Shown here piece by piece: positions 35,264 through 45,202 of a DNA stretch of 64,000 nt. The position numbers were made by a program, and so were the translations under genes. The stretch's first letter is position 1. Every line of letters starts with the position of its first letter. Under the pieces are notes generated by a model that was given only the letters and a program-made list of their open reading frames with translations, had not been told where the DNA came from and did no database searches. The DNA lies in NCBI RefSeq assembly GCF_947179165.1, contig NC_077242.1:32857097-32921096 (forward strand), written 5' to 3'. Source of the DNA: Solanum dulcamara. Lineage: Eukaryota > Streptophyta > Magnoliopsida > Solanales > Solanaceae.

Positions 35264-37695
35264 TGTAACACCCCTCAAAATTTCTTCCTAAGATTCGGGC
35301 TTTCTTTGTACATGTGTGGGACCCATCGTATTTATTTCGAAGTATGTGCTCGAGTTAAGATGAGTCCCTGAGGAATTTAAGAGCGTTGGAGGTGATGTGG
35401 GGTCATTGAGGACCCCTAGGACCGAGCTAAGTCCAAAAGATCCGTCGTGGCTAAGTTTAGGACGAGTTCATGTAAGGGTCGACTTTTAACGACCCTATCT
35501 TTTGAAGGACGTCAATCTGGTGGCCCACGACCTATCAAATTAAAGGTCGTCGAGTCTTCTTTCCAACGCCACCAAGAACGTAAATTTTGGAGTTCGGAGT
35601 CAAAAGAGATGACGATCCGAAGACGAACCAGCACGACAGGAATTTTATTTTTGGCCTAGGTTGCAACTGCTGGGGAAATGGCTTTGGCGCTGTAAGGGCG
35701 CGACGCGCCACTATCGTGCCAGAAACATGCCTCAGTAGTTTGGTCCTTGGCGCGACGCGCCACTAAAAGTTGTGCAGGGTTTTTCAGGCCAAATTCCCAG
35801 AATTTAGAATAATAGGCTTGGCGCTGTAAGGGCGCGACGCGCCACTATCGGGCCAGAAACATGCCTCAGTAGTTTGGTCCCTGGCGCGACGCGCCACTAA
35901 GAGTTGTACAGGTTTTAGGCATAATTGGCCTTGGCGCTGTAAGGGCGCGATGCGCCACTATCGCGCCAAGGGCGTTTTTGCCTGATTTTCAGAAATTAGA
36001 GGAAGGGCAATTTGGGAAATTTCCCAAATTATATATACACAAGCCTTGTGTATTTTGGGGGCATTTATTCAGCCCCCACTCTCTCTCTAAAGAAAAGCCC
36101 TAGCTCCTCTCCCTTCTCTCTTCTCTTCTTCTCCATTTCCAACCAAAAAGGAGTCCAAGAACTTCAAGATTTGAGTCCTCCATTGAAGACCCAACTACAA
36201 GGTTTTCTTCAAGTCTTCACTAAGGTATGTAAGGCTAACCAAAACATGGGTTGAGTCCACCCATGTGCCCTATTCTTGTTTTGAGGTTAGATATCCATGA
36301 AAATGGAGTTTCTTGGTATGGTACATGTTTGAATGAGTATCGTTCCCATCTTATTAAATTATTGATGTGTTAATGTTGTTGAGCTAAGAGGTTCCTAAAA
36401 CGAGCCCTTATATGAGTATGAGTCGATAAATATGTTTGTTGGTCTTATTAATTATGTAGAGTTGATAGAGTATGCTATCTTCTTAAGCATGTTGCCTATT
36501 ATAAGAATGTCGATTTGAAGTCTTGAAGATGTGATGAGTCATAAAGATTTTTCTCAAATGGATGGAGGTAATGATTGATTTTATATCTAGATGATGTTAT
36601 ATATGTGCATTTAAAGCTTCCTTAAAGATATGATTGAGATTGAGCATTGAGATTGATATTTGATTGTGATAGAGTTGATGAGTCGACATGGTTGTAGTGA
36701 GACTTGTTGATATGAGTTGATTGAGTCGAGTTGATGGAGTTTTATGAGCATTGAGTCTTGGGAGGAGTATCGAGCACCGAATTGGGCAAGAGTATAGTCC
36801 ATACTCGAACCCAATACCTGTGTTGCCAAACGTAGGGGGGATTGAACCGTTAAAGTCGGATGCTTCCCCGAGAGCTTTTGTCCTGACATTATAGGACCTG
36901 GTTGGATTGGATCCATGAATGTTCGTCGTTCATGCCCTGGCAAGGTATGAACGAGCGTGGCAACGACGTCATTTCGTTGTACCTTCACTGGCTCATAAGT
37001 GTTGGTTGTCGGTTAAGAGAAACTCCCAAGTAAGTCTTGATAGCACTCTAAGTCAGATTGAGTTGAATTGTATATGATTGGTCCAGTCTAAATCATACTC
37101 TTGTTTAGACTTAGGACATTCGATTGAATTGTCATTCCTTTTGAGTTGAGCTCCCGAGTTGGTTGAATTATTCTTCCTTGATGTTCGTTGTATTCGGCCA
37201 TTTTACATACTCGTACATTCTATGTACTGACGCCATTTGGCCTGCATCATTTCATGATGCAGAGACAGGTACTAGAGATCATCAACCGGCGCTCCGTTGA
37301 AGATCAACTTACACTTTCAGCCAGTCGGTGAGTCCTCCTAGTTCCTGGAGGATATTGGGCCTTCCTGTACAGTTTTTTTGGATTGTCTCTTCTTTATTTA
37401 GATTGTCGGTAGCCATGGGCTTGTCATTGGCACCTTTTAGACTTGAATAGAGGCTTCATAGACTGAGATGTGAGGAGGTCGAGCGGTCATCTTGAGGATC
37501 CCTATTTTGATTATCGTCTTGATTGTAAATGTTTGGCCTTCGGCCCTTATGATATGAGAAGTATTTCTTAAATTGAGTTTTCTGCTAATAGAATGTGCTT
37601 GAATGAATGAGTGATTGTACCAAGTGGTTCGCTCGGAGGTCAGAGATGGCCTTCGGGTGCCGGTTATGTCTAGGGTACCCTCCCGGGGCGTGACA
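35264..37695 (+). repeat. 5' LTR
   Basis: It runs from TGTAACACCCC to GGGGCGTGACA. Five GGCGCGACGCGCC near-palindromes sit at 35697-35709, 35749-35761, 35831-35843, 35883-35895 and 35944-35956. These are followed by a perfect 22-bp palindrome (36009-36030), a TATA-like ATATATAC (36031) and a CT-rich leader with CTCTCTCTCTAAAG near 36080, presumably the transcript start region. The LTR has no coding gene; ORFs 35447-35659, 36012-36254 and minus 36611-37700 are repeated in the other LTR or broken there. Confidence 0.95.
36009..36040 (+). promoter_or_regulatory. predicted LTR promoter (palindrome plus TATA)
   Basis: A perfect palindrome with arms AATTTGGGAAA / TTTCCCAAATT spans 36009-36030 and runs into TATATATACAC. 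Just downstream, ACACAAG/CTTGTGT forms a second inverted repeat (36037-36051). The CT-rich leader begins about 30-50 bases later, as expected for a TATA promoter. Confidence 0.6.
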
Positions 37696-37699
37696 AACA

Positions 37700-37711
37700 T
37701 GGTATCAGAGC
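37700..37711 (+). other. primer-binding site, initiator Met tRNA
   Basis: TGGTATCAGAGC, the exact plant tRNA-iMet 3'-end complement, four bases after the LTR end. It would prime minus-strand DNA synthesis. Confidence 0.95.
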
Positions 37712-37912
37712 ACAGAGTTCAAGTGTCCTAGGGAGTCTATGAAGCCGTGTCTAGTAGAGTCTTGCTTATGGGTGTGTTGTGCACCACACTTATGAGCAAG
37801 AGGCTATAGGACATTAGGAATTATTTCACTTCTTTCATACTCTAAATTCGTGCGATGGAGTTGAACTCCATGAAACTTCCTTTCTAATTCGTGCGTTCAT
37901 ACGTTACAAATA

Positions 37913-38749
37913 ATGCCTCCTAAATGTACCGCTAGCCAGAGGAATGTTGATAATGCAGGGATGCCACAGTCAGAGGCACGCCCAGCAAGGGCTAAAGGCC
38001 GACCCGCGAGATATGCGGAGGCACCTCAAGTGCCATCTACCCCACCTGTACCCACATCAGAGGCTGAATTTTGGGGGGCAATTGCAATGCTCACGCAACT
38101 AATGGCTGCCCGAAGCGGTAATCAGAGTTCGCCGACTTTCAGCTCTAGTTCCCAGGAGCCATCTGCTGCCACTAGAATTAGAGACTTTCTAAGGATGAAT
38201 CCGCCGGCATTTACGGGTTCTAAGGTTGATGAAGACCCCCAGAATTTTATTAATGAAATATGGAAGATTCTGAAAGCTATGCATGCTACGGAAATTGAGG
38301 GGGTCGAGTTGGTGTCTTATCAACTCAAAGATGTGGCAAACATTTGGTATAACCAATGGGAGCAGAGTAGGGGTGAAGATGCTGAACCTGCTAGATGGGA
38401 TGAATTCGAGGGAGTTTTTCTTGACCACTTCTTTCCCCGAGAATTGAGGGAAGCGAAGGTGGAAGAATTTGTTAATCTGAAGCAGGAAGGTATGTCGGCT
38501 AAGGAGTATGGCCTAAGGTTCATCCAGCTGTCCAGGTATGCTCCAGAAATGATTCCTGATGTGAGGTCGAAGATGAGAAAGTTCGTCTCCGGATTAGGGA
38601 GGCATGTGAAGAAGGAATGCAAAGGCAGCATTGTTGATCTCGGATATGAACCTTTCCAGATTAATGGTGTATGCTCAACAGGTAGAGGAGGAAAAGAGAA
38701 AAGACAGAGAAGAGCACCTGAGCAAAAAGGCAAGGTCATCTGGGCATGA
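37913..38749 (+). CDS. gag: Gag (capsid part), frameshifted at its end
   Basis: Gag forms the virus-like particle in which reverse transcription takes place. Residues 1-50 are basic and Pro/Ala-rich ([14 protein letters not shown]). The capsid domain covers about residues 90-235: [54 protein letters not shown] and [14 protein letters not shown] are the classic retrotransposon-gag motifs. After KKECK (about residue 237) the frame is wrong: the last 40 residues, ending at a stop at 38749, are out-of-frame sequence. The true continuation, with the zinc knuckles, is in the next frame from 38631. Confidence 0.85.
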   Translation: MPPKCTASQRNVDNAGMPQSEARPARAKGRPARYAEAPQVPSTPPVPTSEAEFWGAIAMLTQLMAARSGNQSSPTFSSSSQEPSAATRIRDFLRMNPPAFTGSKVDEDPQNFINEIWKILKAMHATEIEGVELVSYQLKDVANIWYNQWEQSRGEDAEPARWDEFEGVFLDHFFPRELREAKVEEFVNLKQEGMSAKEYGLRFIQLSRYAPEMIPDVRSKMRKFVSGLGRHVKKECKGSIVDLGYEPFQINGVCSTGRGGKEKRQRRAPEQKGKVIWA

Positions 38750-39914
38750 GAATGAGCAGAGGCAAGGTAAGGGAAACAGGTCCTTCTTCCAGAAGAGACC
38801 TTCCACCTATGCCTCATCTACCGCCAGCGCACCGATGCCGCAGGACAGGTATGATCGGCAGGGACAAAGTCGCCAAAATTTCAGACCTCAGGTTTCTCAA
38901 TCCCCGGCCAGTGTAAGTCAAGGTTCGAAGGGAAAGCCACCATGCAGCAAGTGTGGTAGGCTCCACTTAGGAGAATGCAGAGCAGAAAGGGTTGGTTGCT
39001 ATAAATGCGGCCAAATGGGCCATCTTCTGAGGGAATGCCCAACATGGGGGAACAGGGCCCAGTCCTCTGCCACCGCACCACCAGCTAGAGGTAATCATAG
39101 GGGTGCTACTCTAGGTACGAGTGGAGGTACAAACCGCCTATATGCCATGGGTAGTCGCCAAGATCAGGAGAACTCTCCAAACGTCGTGACGGGTATGATT
39201 CGAGTCTTTTCTTTTGATTGTTATGTATTGATGGACCCAGGTGCCACCCTATCTTTTGTAACTCCCTATGTGGCTAGTAAGTTCAATAAAATCCCTGAAC
39301 GTCTTCTTGAGCCCTTTTGTGTGGCCACTCCTGTCGGTGATTCTATCTTAGCTGAGAGAGTCTATAGAGATTGCACTGTGTCAATTCATCACAAGGACAC
39401 CTTGGCTGACTTGGTTGAGTTAGACATGGTTGATTTCGATGTGATCCTTGGTATGGACTGGCTTTATGTCTGCTATGCCTCTATTGATTGTAGAACTCAA
39501 ATTATCACGTTCAAATTCCCGAATGAGGTTATCATAGAGTGGAAGGGTAGTCCTGTTGTGCCTAAGGGTAAGTTTATTTCATACCTTAGGGCCAGGAAGC
39601 TAATCTCAAAAGGGTGTATTTATCACCTTGTCCGAGTGAAAGATGACAGCATTGAGTCTCCATCCCTTGAGTCGGTCCCGATTGTCAACGAGTTTCCGGA
39701 TGTCTTTCCTGAAGATCTGCCTGGAGTCCCTCCTGATAGAGAGATCGACTTCGGGATTGATGTTCTTCCTGATACCCAGCCTATCTCAATTCCTCCATAT
39801 AGAATGGCTCCGGCTGAGTTGAAGGAGTTGAAGGAGCAGCTGAAGGACTTGTTAGATAAGGGATTCATTAGGCCGAGTGTCTCGCCATGGGGTGCTCCGG
39901 TCCTATTTATGTGA
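38631..39914 (+). CDS. Gag nucleocapsid end, protease and start of RT
   Basis: The start shown is only where the open frame begins; it is really the continuation of Gag-Pol. Two zinc knuckles follow each other: [12 protein letters not shown] and [14 protein letters not shown] (about 38943-39040), which would bind RNA. The aspartic protease follows, with [12 protein letters not shown] as the active-site loop (about 39230-39265) and [12 protein letters not shown] further on (about 39430-39465). The RT N-terminus reads [15 protein letters not shown] and [16 protein letters not shown]. It ends at the TGA at 39912, just before the [17 protein letters not shown] region of RT. Confidence 0.85.
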   Translation: MLISDMNLSRLMVYAQQVEEEKRKDREEHLSKKARSSGHENEQRQGKGNRSFFQKRPSTYASSTASAPMPQDRYDRQGQSRQNFRPQVSQSPASVSQGSKGKPPCSKCGRLHLGECRAERVGCYKCGQMGHLLRECPTWGNRAQSSATAPPARGNHRGATLGTSGGTNRLYAMGSRQDQENSPNVVTGMIRVFSFDCYVLMDPGATLSFVTPYVASKFNKIPERLLEPFCVATPVGDSILAERVYRDCTVSIHHKDTLADLVELDMVDFDVILGMDWLYVCYASIDCRTQIITFKFPNEVIIEWKGSPVVPKGKFISYLRARKLISKGCIYHLVRVKDDSIESPSLESVPIVNEFPDVFPEDLPGVPPDREIDFGIDVLPDTQPISIPPYRMAPAELKELKEQLKDLLDKGFIRPSVSPWGAPVLFM

Positions 39915-39935
39915 AAGAAGGATGGGTCCCTTAGA

Positions 39936-41771
39936 ATGTGTATCGACTACAGGCAGTTGAATAAAGTCACTGTGAAGAACAAATACCCTCTCCCCAGAAT
40001 AGATGACTTATTCGACCAACTTCAAGGTGCCACTTGTTTCTCAAAGATAGACTTGAGATCCGGCTACCACCAGTTGAAGGTGAGAGAATGCGATGTTCCG
40101 AAGACTGCTTTCTGGACTCGTTATGGCCACTTTGAATTCTTGGTCATGTCTTTTGGGTTGACTAATGCTCCCGCCGCTTTTATGGATCTCATGAACCGGG
40201 TATTCAAACCGTACCTTGATATGTTTGTGATTGTATTCATAGATGATATTCTGGTTTACTCCAAGAATGAAGAGGAGCACGCCTATTATCTTAGAGTCAT
40301 TTTACAAACTTTGAGGGACCAGGTATTGTATGCAAAGTTCCCTAAATGTGAATTTTGGCTTGCATCAGTGGCCTTCTTAGGCCACATTGTATCTGGAAAT
40401 GGGATTCAGGTTGATGCTCAGAAAATTGAAGCTGTGAAGAATTGGCCTAGACCCACATCCCCAACAGAGATAAGGAGCTTTCTGGGTTTGGCCGGGTACT
40501 ATCGAAGGTTTGTAGAGGGATTCTCATCCATATCATCACCATTGACTAAACTGACCCAAAAGAAGGCTAAGTTCCAATGGTCTGATGCTTGTGAGGAGAG
40601 TTTCCAGAAATTGAAGACCAAGCTAACCACTGCTCCTGTTCTAACTTTGCCCGATGGAACAGAACGTTTTGTGATTTATTGTGATGCCTCCAGAATTGGT
40701 TTGGGTTGTGTGTTGATGCAAAGGGGGAATGTGATAGCCTATGCTTCAAGTCAGCTTAAGCTTCATGAGAAGAATTACCCAACTCATGACCTTGAGCTGG
40801 CAGCTGTGGTGTTTGCACTTAAAATCTGGCGCCACTACCTGTATGGAGTGCATATCGATGTATTCACAGATCACAAGAGTTTGCAAAACGTCTTTAGCCA
40901 GAAGGAACTCAACCTTAGGCAAAGGAGATGGCTTGAGCTACTCAAGGACTATGATATGAGCATCCTCTACCATCCAGGTAAAGCTAATGTTGTTGCTGAT
41001 GCTCTTAGCAGGTTGTCCATGGGTAGCACTAGCCACGTGGAGGAAGGAAGGAGGGAATTGGCGAAGGAGGTACACAGATTAGCCCGATTGGGAGTTCATC
41101 TGGAAGAGAATAATGAAGGCGGAGTTACCATTCAGGATGGGTCTACGTCCTCACTTGTGGCAGAGGTGAAGGAGAAGCAAGACCAAGATCCCGTCCTTCT
41201 CCAATTGAAGGGAGGCGTTCACAAACAAGAGGTAATGGTTTTTACCCAAGGGGGAGATGGTGTGTTACGGTACCAAAATAGATTGTGCGTGCCGGATGTT
41301 GATGAGGTTCGAGAGAGGATTATGGCCGAAGCGCATAGTTCTAGATACTCTATTCATCCGGGTTCCACGAAAATATACCATGACTTGAGGGAGATCTATT
41401 GGTGGAGTGGGATGAAGAGAGACATTGCAGAATTCATTTCCAAATGCCCGAATTGTCAACAAGTGAAGGTTGAGCATCAAAGACCATGTGGTCTAGCCCA
41501 AAACATAGAAATTCCAGAATGGAAGTGGGAGATGATCAACATGGACTTTATTACAGGCTTGCCGAAGTCTCGAAAGCAATATGATTCCATTTGGGTGATT
41601 GTGGATAGAATGACGAAATCAGCTCACTTCTTGGCGGTTAAGACTACCGACACCGCAGAAGATTATGCAAAGTTATATATACAGGAGATCGTCAGATTGC
41701 ATGGGGTCCCTCTGTCTATCATCTCGGACAGAGGAGCTCAATTCACTTCCCAATTTTGGAAATCCTTTTAG
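39936..41771 (+). CDS. reverse transcriptase, RNase H and integrase N-terminal half
   Basis: Reverse transcriptase: [33 protein letters not shown], and the catalytic box [12 protein letters not shown] (about 40237-40270). RNase [42 protein letters not shown] and NVVADALSR supply the D-E-D-D acids. Integrase: the zinc region holds [10 protein letters not shown]...KCPNCQQVK (HHCC type). The core has [11 protein letters not shown] with the first Asp and [15 protein letters not shown] with the second, then the TAG at 41769 cuts the core before its Glu. The frame is the same as the segments before and after, so this is one gene with stops. Confidence 0.9.
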   Translation: MCIDYRQLNKVTVKNKYPLPRIDDLFDQLQGATCFSKIDLRSGYHQLKVRECDVPKTAFWTRYGHFEFLVMSFGLTNAPAAFMDLMNRVFKPYLDMFVIVFIDDILVYSKNEEEHAYYLRVILQTLRDQVLYAKFPKCEFWLASVAFLGHIVSGNGIQVDAQKIEAVKNWPRPTSPTEIRSFLGLAGYYRRFVEGFSSISSPLTKLTQKKAKFQWSDACEESFQKLKTKLTTAPVLTLPDGTERFVIYCDASRIGLGCVLMQRGNVIAYASSQLKLHEKNYPTHDLELAAVVFALKIWRHYLYGVHIDVFTDHKSLQNVFSQKELNLRQRRWLELLKDYDMSILYHPGKANVVADALSRLSMGSTSHVEEGRRELAKEVHRLARLGVHLEENNEGGVTIQDGSTSSLVAEVKEKQDQDPVLLQLKGGVHKQEVMVFTQGGDGVLRYQNRLCVPDVDEVRERIMAEAHSSRYSIHPGSTKIYHDLREIYWWSGMKRDIAEFISKCPNCQQVKVEHQRPCGLAQNIEIPEWKWEMINMDFITGLPKSRKQYDSIWVIVDRMTKSAHFLAVKTTDTAEDYAKLYIQEIVRLHGVPLSIISDRGAQFTSQFWKSF

Positions 41772-42644
41772 AAGGGATTAGGTTCGAGGGTGAAATTGAG
41801 TACAGCCTTCCATCCCCAGACAGATGGCCAAGCAGAGTGCGCAATTCAGACATTGGAAGATATGTTGAGGGCGTGTGTGCTTGACTTCAAGGGGAATTGG
41901 GATGATCACTTGCCTCTCATAGAGTTTGCATATAACAATAGCTATCATGCGAGCATTCAAATGGCTCCTTATGAAGCCTTGTATGGGAGGAGGTGTAGAT
42001 CGCCCATTGGGTGGTTTGAAGTTGGTGAAGCCGAGTTGATTGGGCCTGACCTTGTTCATCAAGCCATGGAGAAGGTACGAATTATCCGAGAGAGACTAAA
42101 GACAGCCCAAAGTCGCAAAAAATCTTACACCGATGTGAGGAGGAGGGACTTAGAGTTTGAGGTGGATGATCGGGTGTATTTGAAAGTGTCACCCATGAAG
42201 GGTGTCATGAGATTTGGAAAGAAGGGGAAATTTAGTCCTCGATATATTGGTCCGTACCAAATTTTGAGGCGGATCGGGAGTGTTGCTTATAAGTTGGACT
42301 TACCCTCAGATCTAGCTGCTATTCATCCGGTGTTCCACGTTTCGATGTTGAAAAAGTGCTTGGATGATCCCTCGTTGGTAGTCCCCATTGACAACGTTGG
42401 AATTAAGGATAGCTTGTCTTATGAAGAGGTTCCAGTCCAAATTCTTGATCGCCAAATTCGCAAGTTGAGGAACAAAGAAGTTGCCTCAGTCAAGGTCCAG
42501 TGGAGGAATCAATTTGTTGAGGAAGCCACATGGGAAGCGGAGGAAGCCATGAAATCTAAATATCTACATCTATTCGAGCCTACCGAGGAGGATATTGAAG
42601 GTAATGACCATTTCCTTGACTCGAATTCATTTGTACCTTTTTGA
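41772..42644 (+). CDS. integrase C-terminal half with chromodomain
   Basis: It continues in the same frame after the TAG. STAFHPQTDGQAECAIQ holds the third catalytic acid, Glu, although the following residue is Cys where most relatives have Arg. LPLIEFAYNNSYHASIQMAP and YEALYGRRCRSPIGWF complete the core. RVYLKVSPMKGVMRFGKKGK is the C-terminal GPY/F-type domain with FSPRYIGPYQILRRIG. The last part, YEEVPVQILDRQIRKLRNKE ... WRNQFVEEATWEAEEAM, is a chromodomain, which in chromoviruses steers integration to marked chromatin. It ends at TGA 42642. Confidence 0.9.
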   Translation, partial: KGLGSRVKLSTAFHPQTDGQAECAIQTLEDMLRACVLDFKGNWDDHLPLIEFAYNNSYHASIQMAPYEALYGRRCRSPIGWFEVGEAELIGPDLVHQAMEKVRIIRERLKTAQSRKKSYTDVRRRDLEFEVDDRVYLKVSPMKGVMRFGKKGKFSPRYIGPYQILRRIGSVAYKLDLPSDLAAIHPVFHVSMLKKCLDDPSLVVPIDNVGIKDSLSYEEVPVQILDRQIRKLRNKEVASVKVQWRNQFVEEATWEAEEAMKSKYLHLFEPTEEDIEGNDHFLDSNSFVPF

Positions 42645-42756
42645 GTTTTGATTAATATTCGATTGAGAATTTGATTGATTGAATGATTGAGTTTTGATTG
42701 TGATTTGTACCCCGAGTCCATTCTTGGTTGCTCGTCATTCGAGGACGAATGATCCC

Positions 42757-42769
42757 AAGGGGGAGATAA
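42757..42769 (+). other. polypurine tract
   Basis: AAGGGGGAGATAA lies directly before the 3' LTR and follows the GAGGACGAATGATCCC landmark. Confidence 0.95.
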
Positions 42770-45202
42770 TGTAACACCCCTCAAAATTTCTTCCTAAGAT
42801 TCGGGCTTTCTTTGTGCACGTGTGGGACCCATCGTATTTATTTCAAAGTATGTGCTCGAGTTAAGATGAGTCCCTGAGGAATTTAAGAGTGTTGGAGGTG
42901 ATGTGGGGTCATTGAGGACCCCTAGGACCGAGCTAAGTCCAAAAGATCCGTCGTGGCTAAGTTTAGGACGAGTTCATGTAAGGGTCGACTTTTAACGACC
43001 CTATCTTTTGAAGGACGTCAATCTGGGTGGCCCACGACCTATCAAATTAAAGGTCGTCGAGTCTTCTTTCCAACGCCACCAAGAACGTAAATTTTGGAGT
43101 TCGGAGTCAAAAGAGATGACGATCCGAAGACGAACCAGCACGACAGGAATTTTATTTTTGGCCTGGGTTGCAACTGCTGGGGAAATGGCTTTGGCGCTGT
43201 AAGGGCGCGACGCGCCACTATCGCGCCAGAAACATGCCTCAGTAGTTTGGTCCTTGGCGCGACGCGCCACTAAAAGTTGTGCAGGGTTTTTCAGGCCAAA
43301 TTCCCAGAATTTAGAATAATAGGCTTGGCGCTGTAAGGGCGCGATGCGCCACTATCGCGCCAGAAACATGCCTCAGTAGTTTGGTCCCTGGCGCGACGCG
43401 CCACTAAGAGTTGTGCAGGTTTTAGGCGTAATTGGCCTTGGCGCTGTAAGGGCGCGACGCGCCACTATCGCGCCAAGGGCGTTTTTGCCTGATTTTCAGA
43501 AATTGGAGGAAGGGCAATTTGGGAAATTTACCAAATTATATATACACAAGCCTTGTGTATTTTGGGGGCATTTATTCAGCCCCCACTCTCTCTCTAAAGA
43601 AAAGCCCTAGCTCCTCTCCCTTCTCTCTTCTCTTCTTCTCTATTTCCAACTAAAAAGGAGTCCAAGAACTTCAAGATTTGAGTCCTCCATTGAAGACCCA
43701 ACTACAAGGTTTTCTTCAAGTCTTCACTAAGGTATGTAAGGCTAACTAAAACATGGGTTGAGTCCACCCATGTGCCCTATTCTTGTTTTGAGGTTAGATA
43801 TCCATGAAAATGGAGTTTCTTGGTATGGTACATGTTTGAATGAGTATCGTTCCCATCTTATTTAATTATTGATGTGTTAATGTTGTTGAGCTAAGAGGTT
43901 CCTAAAACGAGCCCTTATATGAGTATGAGTCGATAAATATGTTTGTTGGTCTTATTAATTATGTAGAGTTGATAGAGTATGCTATCTTCTTAAGCATGTT
44001 GCCTATTATAAGAATGTCGATTTGAAGTCTTGAAGATGTGATGAGTCATAAAGATTTTTCTCAAATGGATGGAGGTAATGATTGATTTTATATCTAGATG
44101 ATGTTATATATGTGCATTTAAAGCTTCCTTGAAGATATGATTGAGATTGAGCATTGAGATTGATATTTGATTGTGATAGAGTTGATGAGTCGACATGGTT
44201 GTAGTGAGACTTGTTGATATGAGTTGATTGAGTCGAGTTGATGGAGTTTTATGAGCATTGAGTCTTGGGAGGAGTATCGAGCACCGAATTGGGCAAGAGT
44301 ATAGTCCATACTCAAACCCAATACCTATGTTGCCAAACGTAGGGGGGATTGAACCGTTAAAGTCGGATGCTTCCCCGAGAGCTTTTGTCCTGACATTATA
44401 GGACCTGGTTGGATTGGATCCATGAGTGTTCGTCGTTCATGCCCTGGAAAGTTATGAACGGGCGTGGCAACGACGTCGTTTCGTTGTACCTTCACTGGCT
44501 CATAAGTGTTGGTTGTCGGTTAAGAGAAACTCCCAAGTAAGTCTTGATAGCACTCTGAGTCAGATTGAGTTGAATTGTATATGATTGGTCCAGTCTAAAT
44601 CATACTCTTGTTTAGACTTAGGACATTCGATTGAATTGTCATTCCTTTTGAGTTGAGCTCCCGAGTTGGTTGAATTATTCTTCCTTGATGTTCGTTGTAT
44701 TCGGCCATTTTACATACTCGTACATTCCATGTACTGACGCCATTTGGCCTGCATCGTTTCATGATGCAGAGACAGGTACTAGAGATCATCAACCGGTGCT
44801 CCGTTGAAGATCAACTTACACTTTCAGCCAGTCGGTGAGTCCTCCTAGTTCCTGGAGGATATTGGGCCTTCCTGTACAGTTTTTTTGGATTGTCTCTTCT
44901 TTATTTAGATTGTCGGTAGCCATGGGCTTGTCATTGGCACCTTTTAGACTTGAATAGAGGCTTCATAGACTGAGATGTGAGGAGGTCGAGCGGTCATCTT
45001 GAGGATCCCTATTTTGATTATCGTCTTGATTGTAAATGTTTGGCCTTCGGCCCTTATGATATGAGAAGTATTTCTTAAATTGAGTTTTCTGCTAATAGAA
45101 TGTGCTTGAATGAATGAGTGATTGTACCAAGTGGTTCGCTCGGAGGTTAGAGATGGCCTTCGGGTGCCGGTTACGTCTAGGGTACCCTCCCGGGGCGTGA
45201 CA
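42770..45202 (+). repeat. 3' LTR
   Basis: Near-identical to the 5' LTR; most differences are transitions. The five palindromes recur at 43204-43216, 43256-43268, 43338-43350, 43390-43402 and 43451-43463, each LTR having single-base changes at different copies. The 22-bp palindrome has one mismatch here. The LTR would supply the polyadenylation signal; downstream sequence is the interrupted solo LTR. Confidence 0.95.

Larger units (their letters stand above)
37913..42644 (+). pseudogene. gag-pol polyprotein gene of the complete element, three lesions
   Basis: Gag starts at 37913 ([11 protein letters not shown], the usual chromovirus start). The frame shifts by +1 at about 38621-38623, most simply one extra A in the AAAGG run. 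Pol then continues in one frame to 42644, interrupted by TGA at 39912-39914 between protease and RT, and TAG at 41769-41771 inside the integrase core. Both stops are explained by a single C-to-T change from the codon expected at that place. All domains keep their key residues otherwise. Related elements code Gag-Pol as one ORF, so I read these as inactivating lesions and not programmed recoding. Confidence 0.85.
35264..45202 (+). mobile_element. complete Ty3/gypsy chromovirus (Tekay/Del-like) retrotransposon
   Basis: 9,939 bp with a perfect TCTTC target duplication (35259-35263 and 45203-45207). LTRs are 2,432 and 2,433 bp; by eye they differ at about 30 positions plus one indel. Between them are an initiator-Met primer-binding site, gag, protease, reverse transcriptase, RNase H, integrase, chromodomain and polypurine tract, in standard Ty3/gypsy order. 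One frameshift (about 38621) and two in-frame stops (39912, 41769) break the polyprotein. The lineage is judged from the C-terminal chromodomain, the long LTR and the PBS. It inserted into a solo LTR of the big family. Confidence 0.95.

Noticed and set aside
36611..37700. Minus-strand ORFs of 125 and 87 codons in the 5' LTR
   Set aside because: The same LTR region in the 3' copy has a different, shorter open stretch, and nothing resembles a protein family.
38600..38640. Programmed frameshift between Gag and Pol
   Set aside because: The shift lies inside Gag, before the zinc knuckles, not at a gag-pol border, and related elements use a single frame. A one-base insertion is simpler.
38320..38817. 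Minus-strand ORF of 165 codons opposite gag
   Set aside because: It is the antisense shadow of gag; composition mirrors the sense codons and no homologous protein type is recognised.
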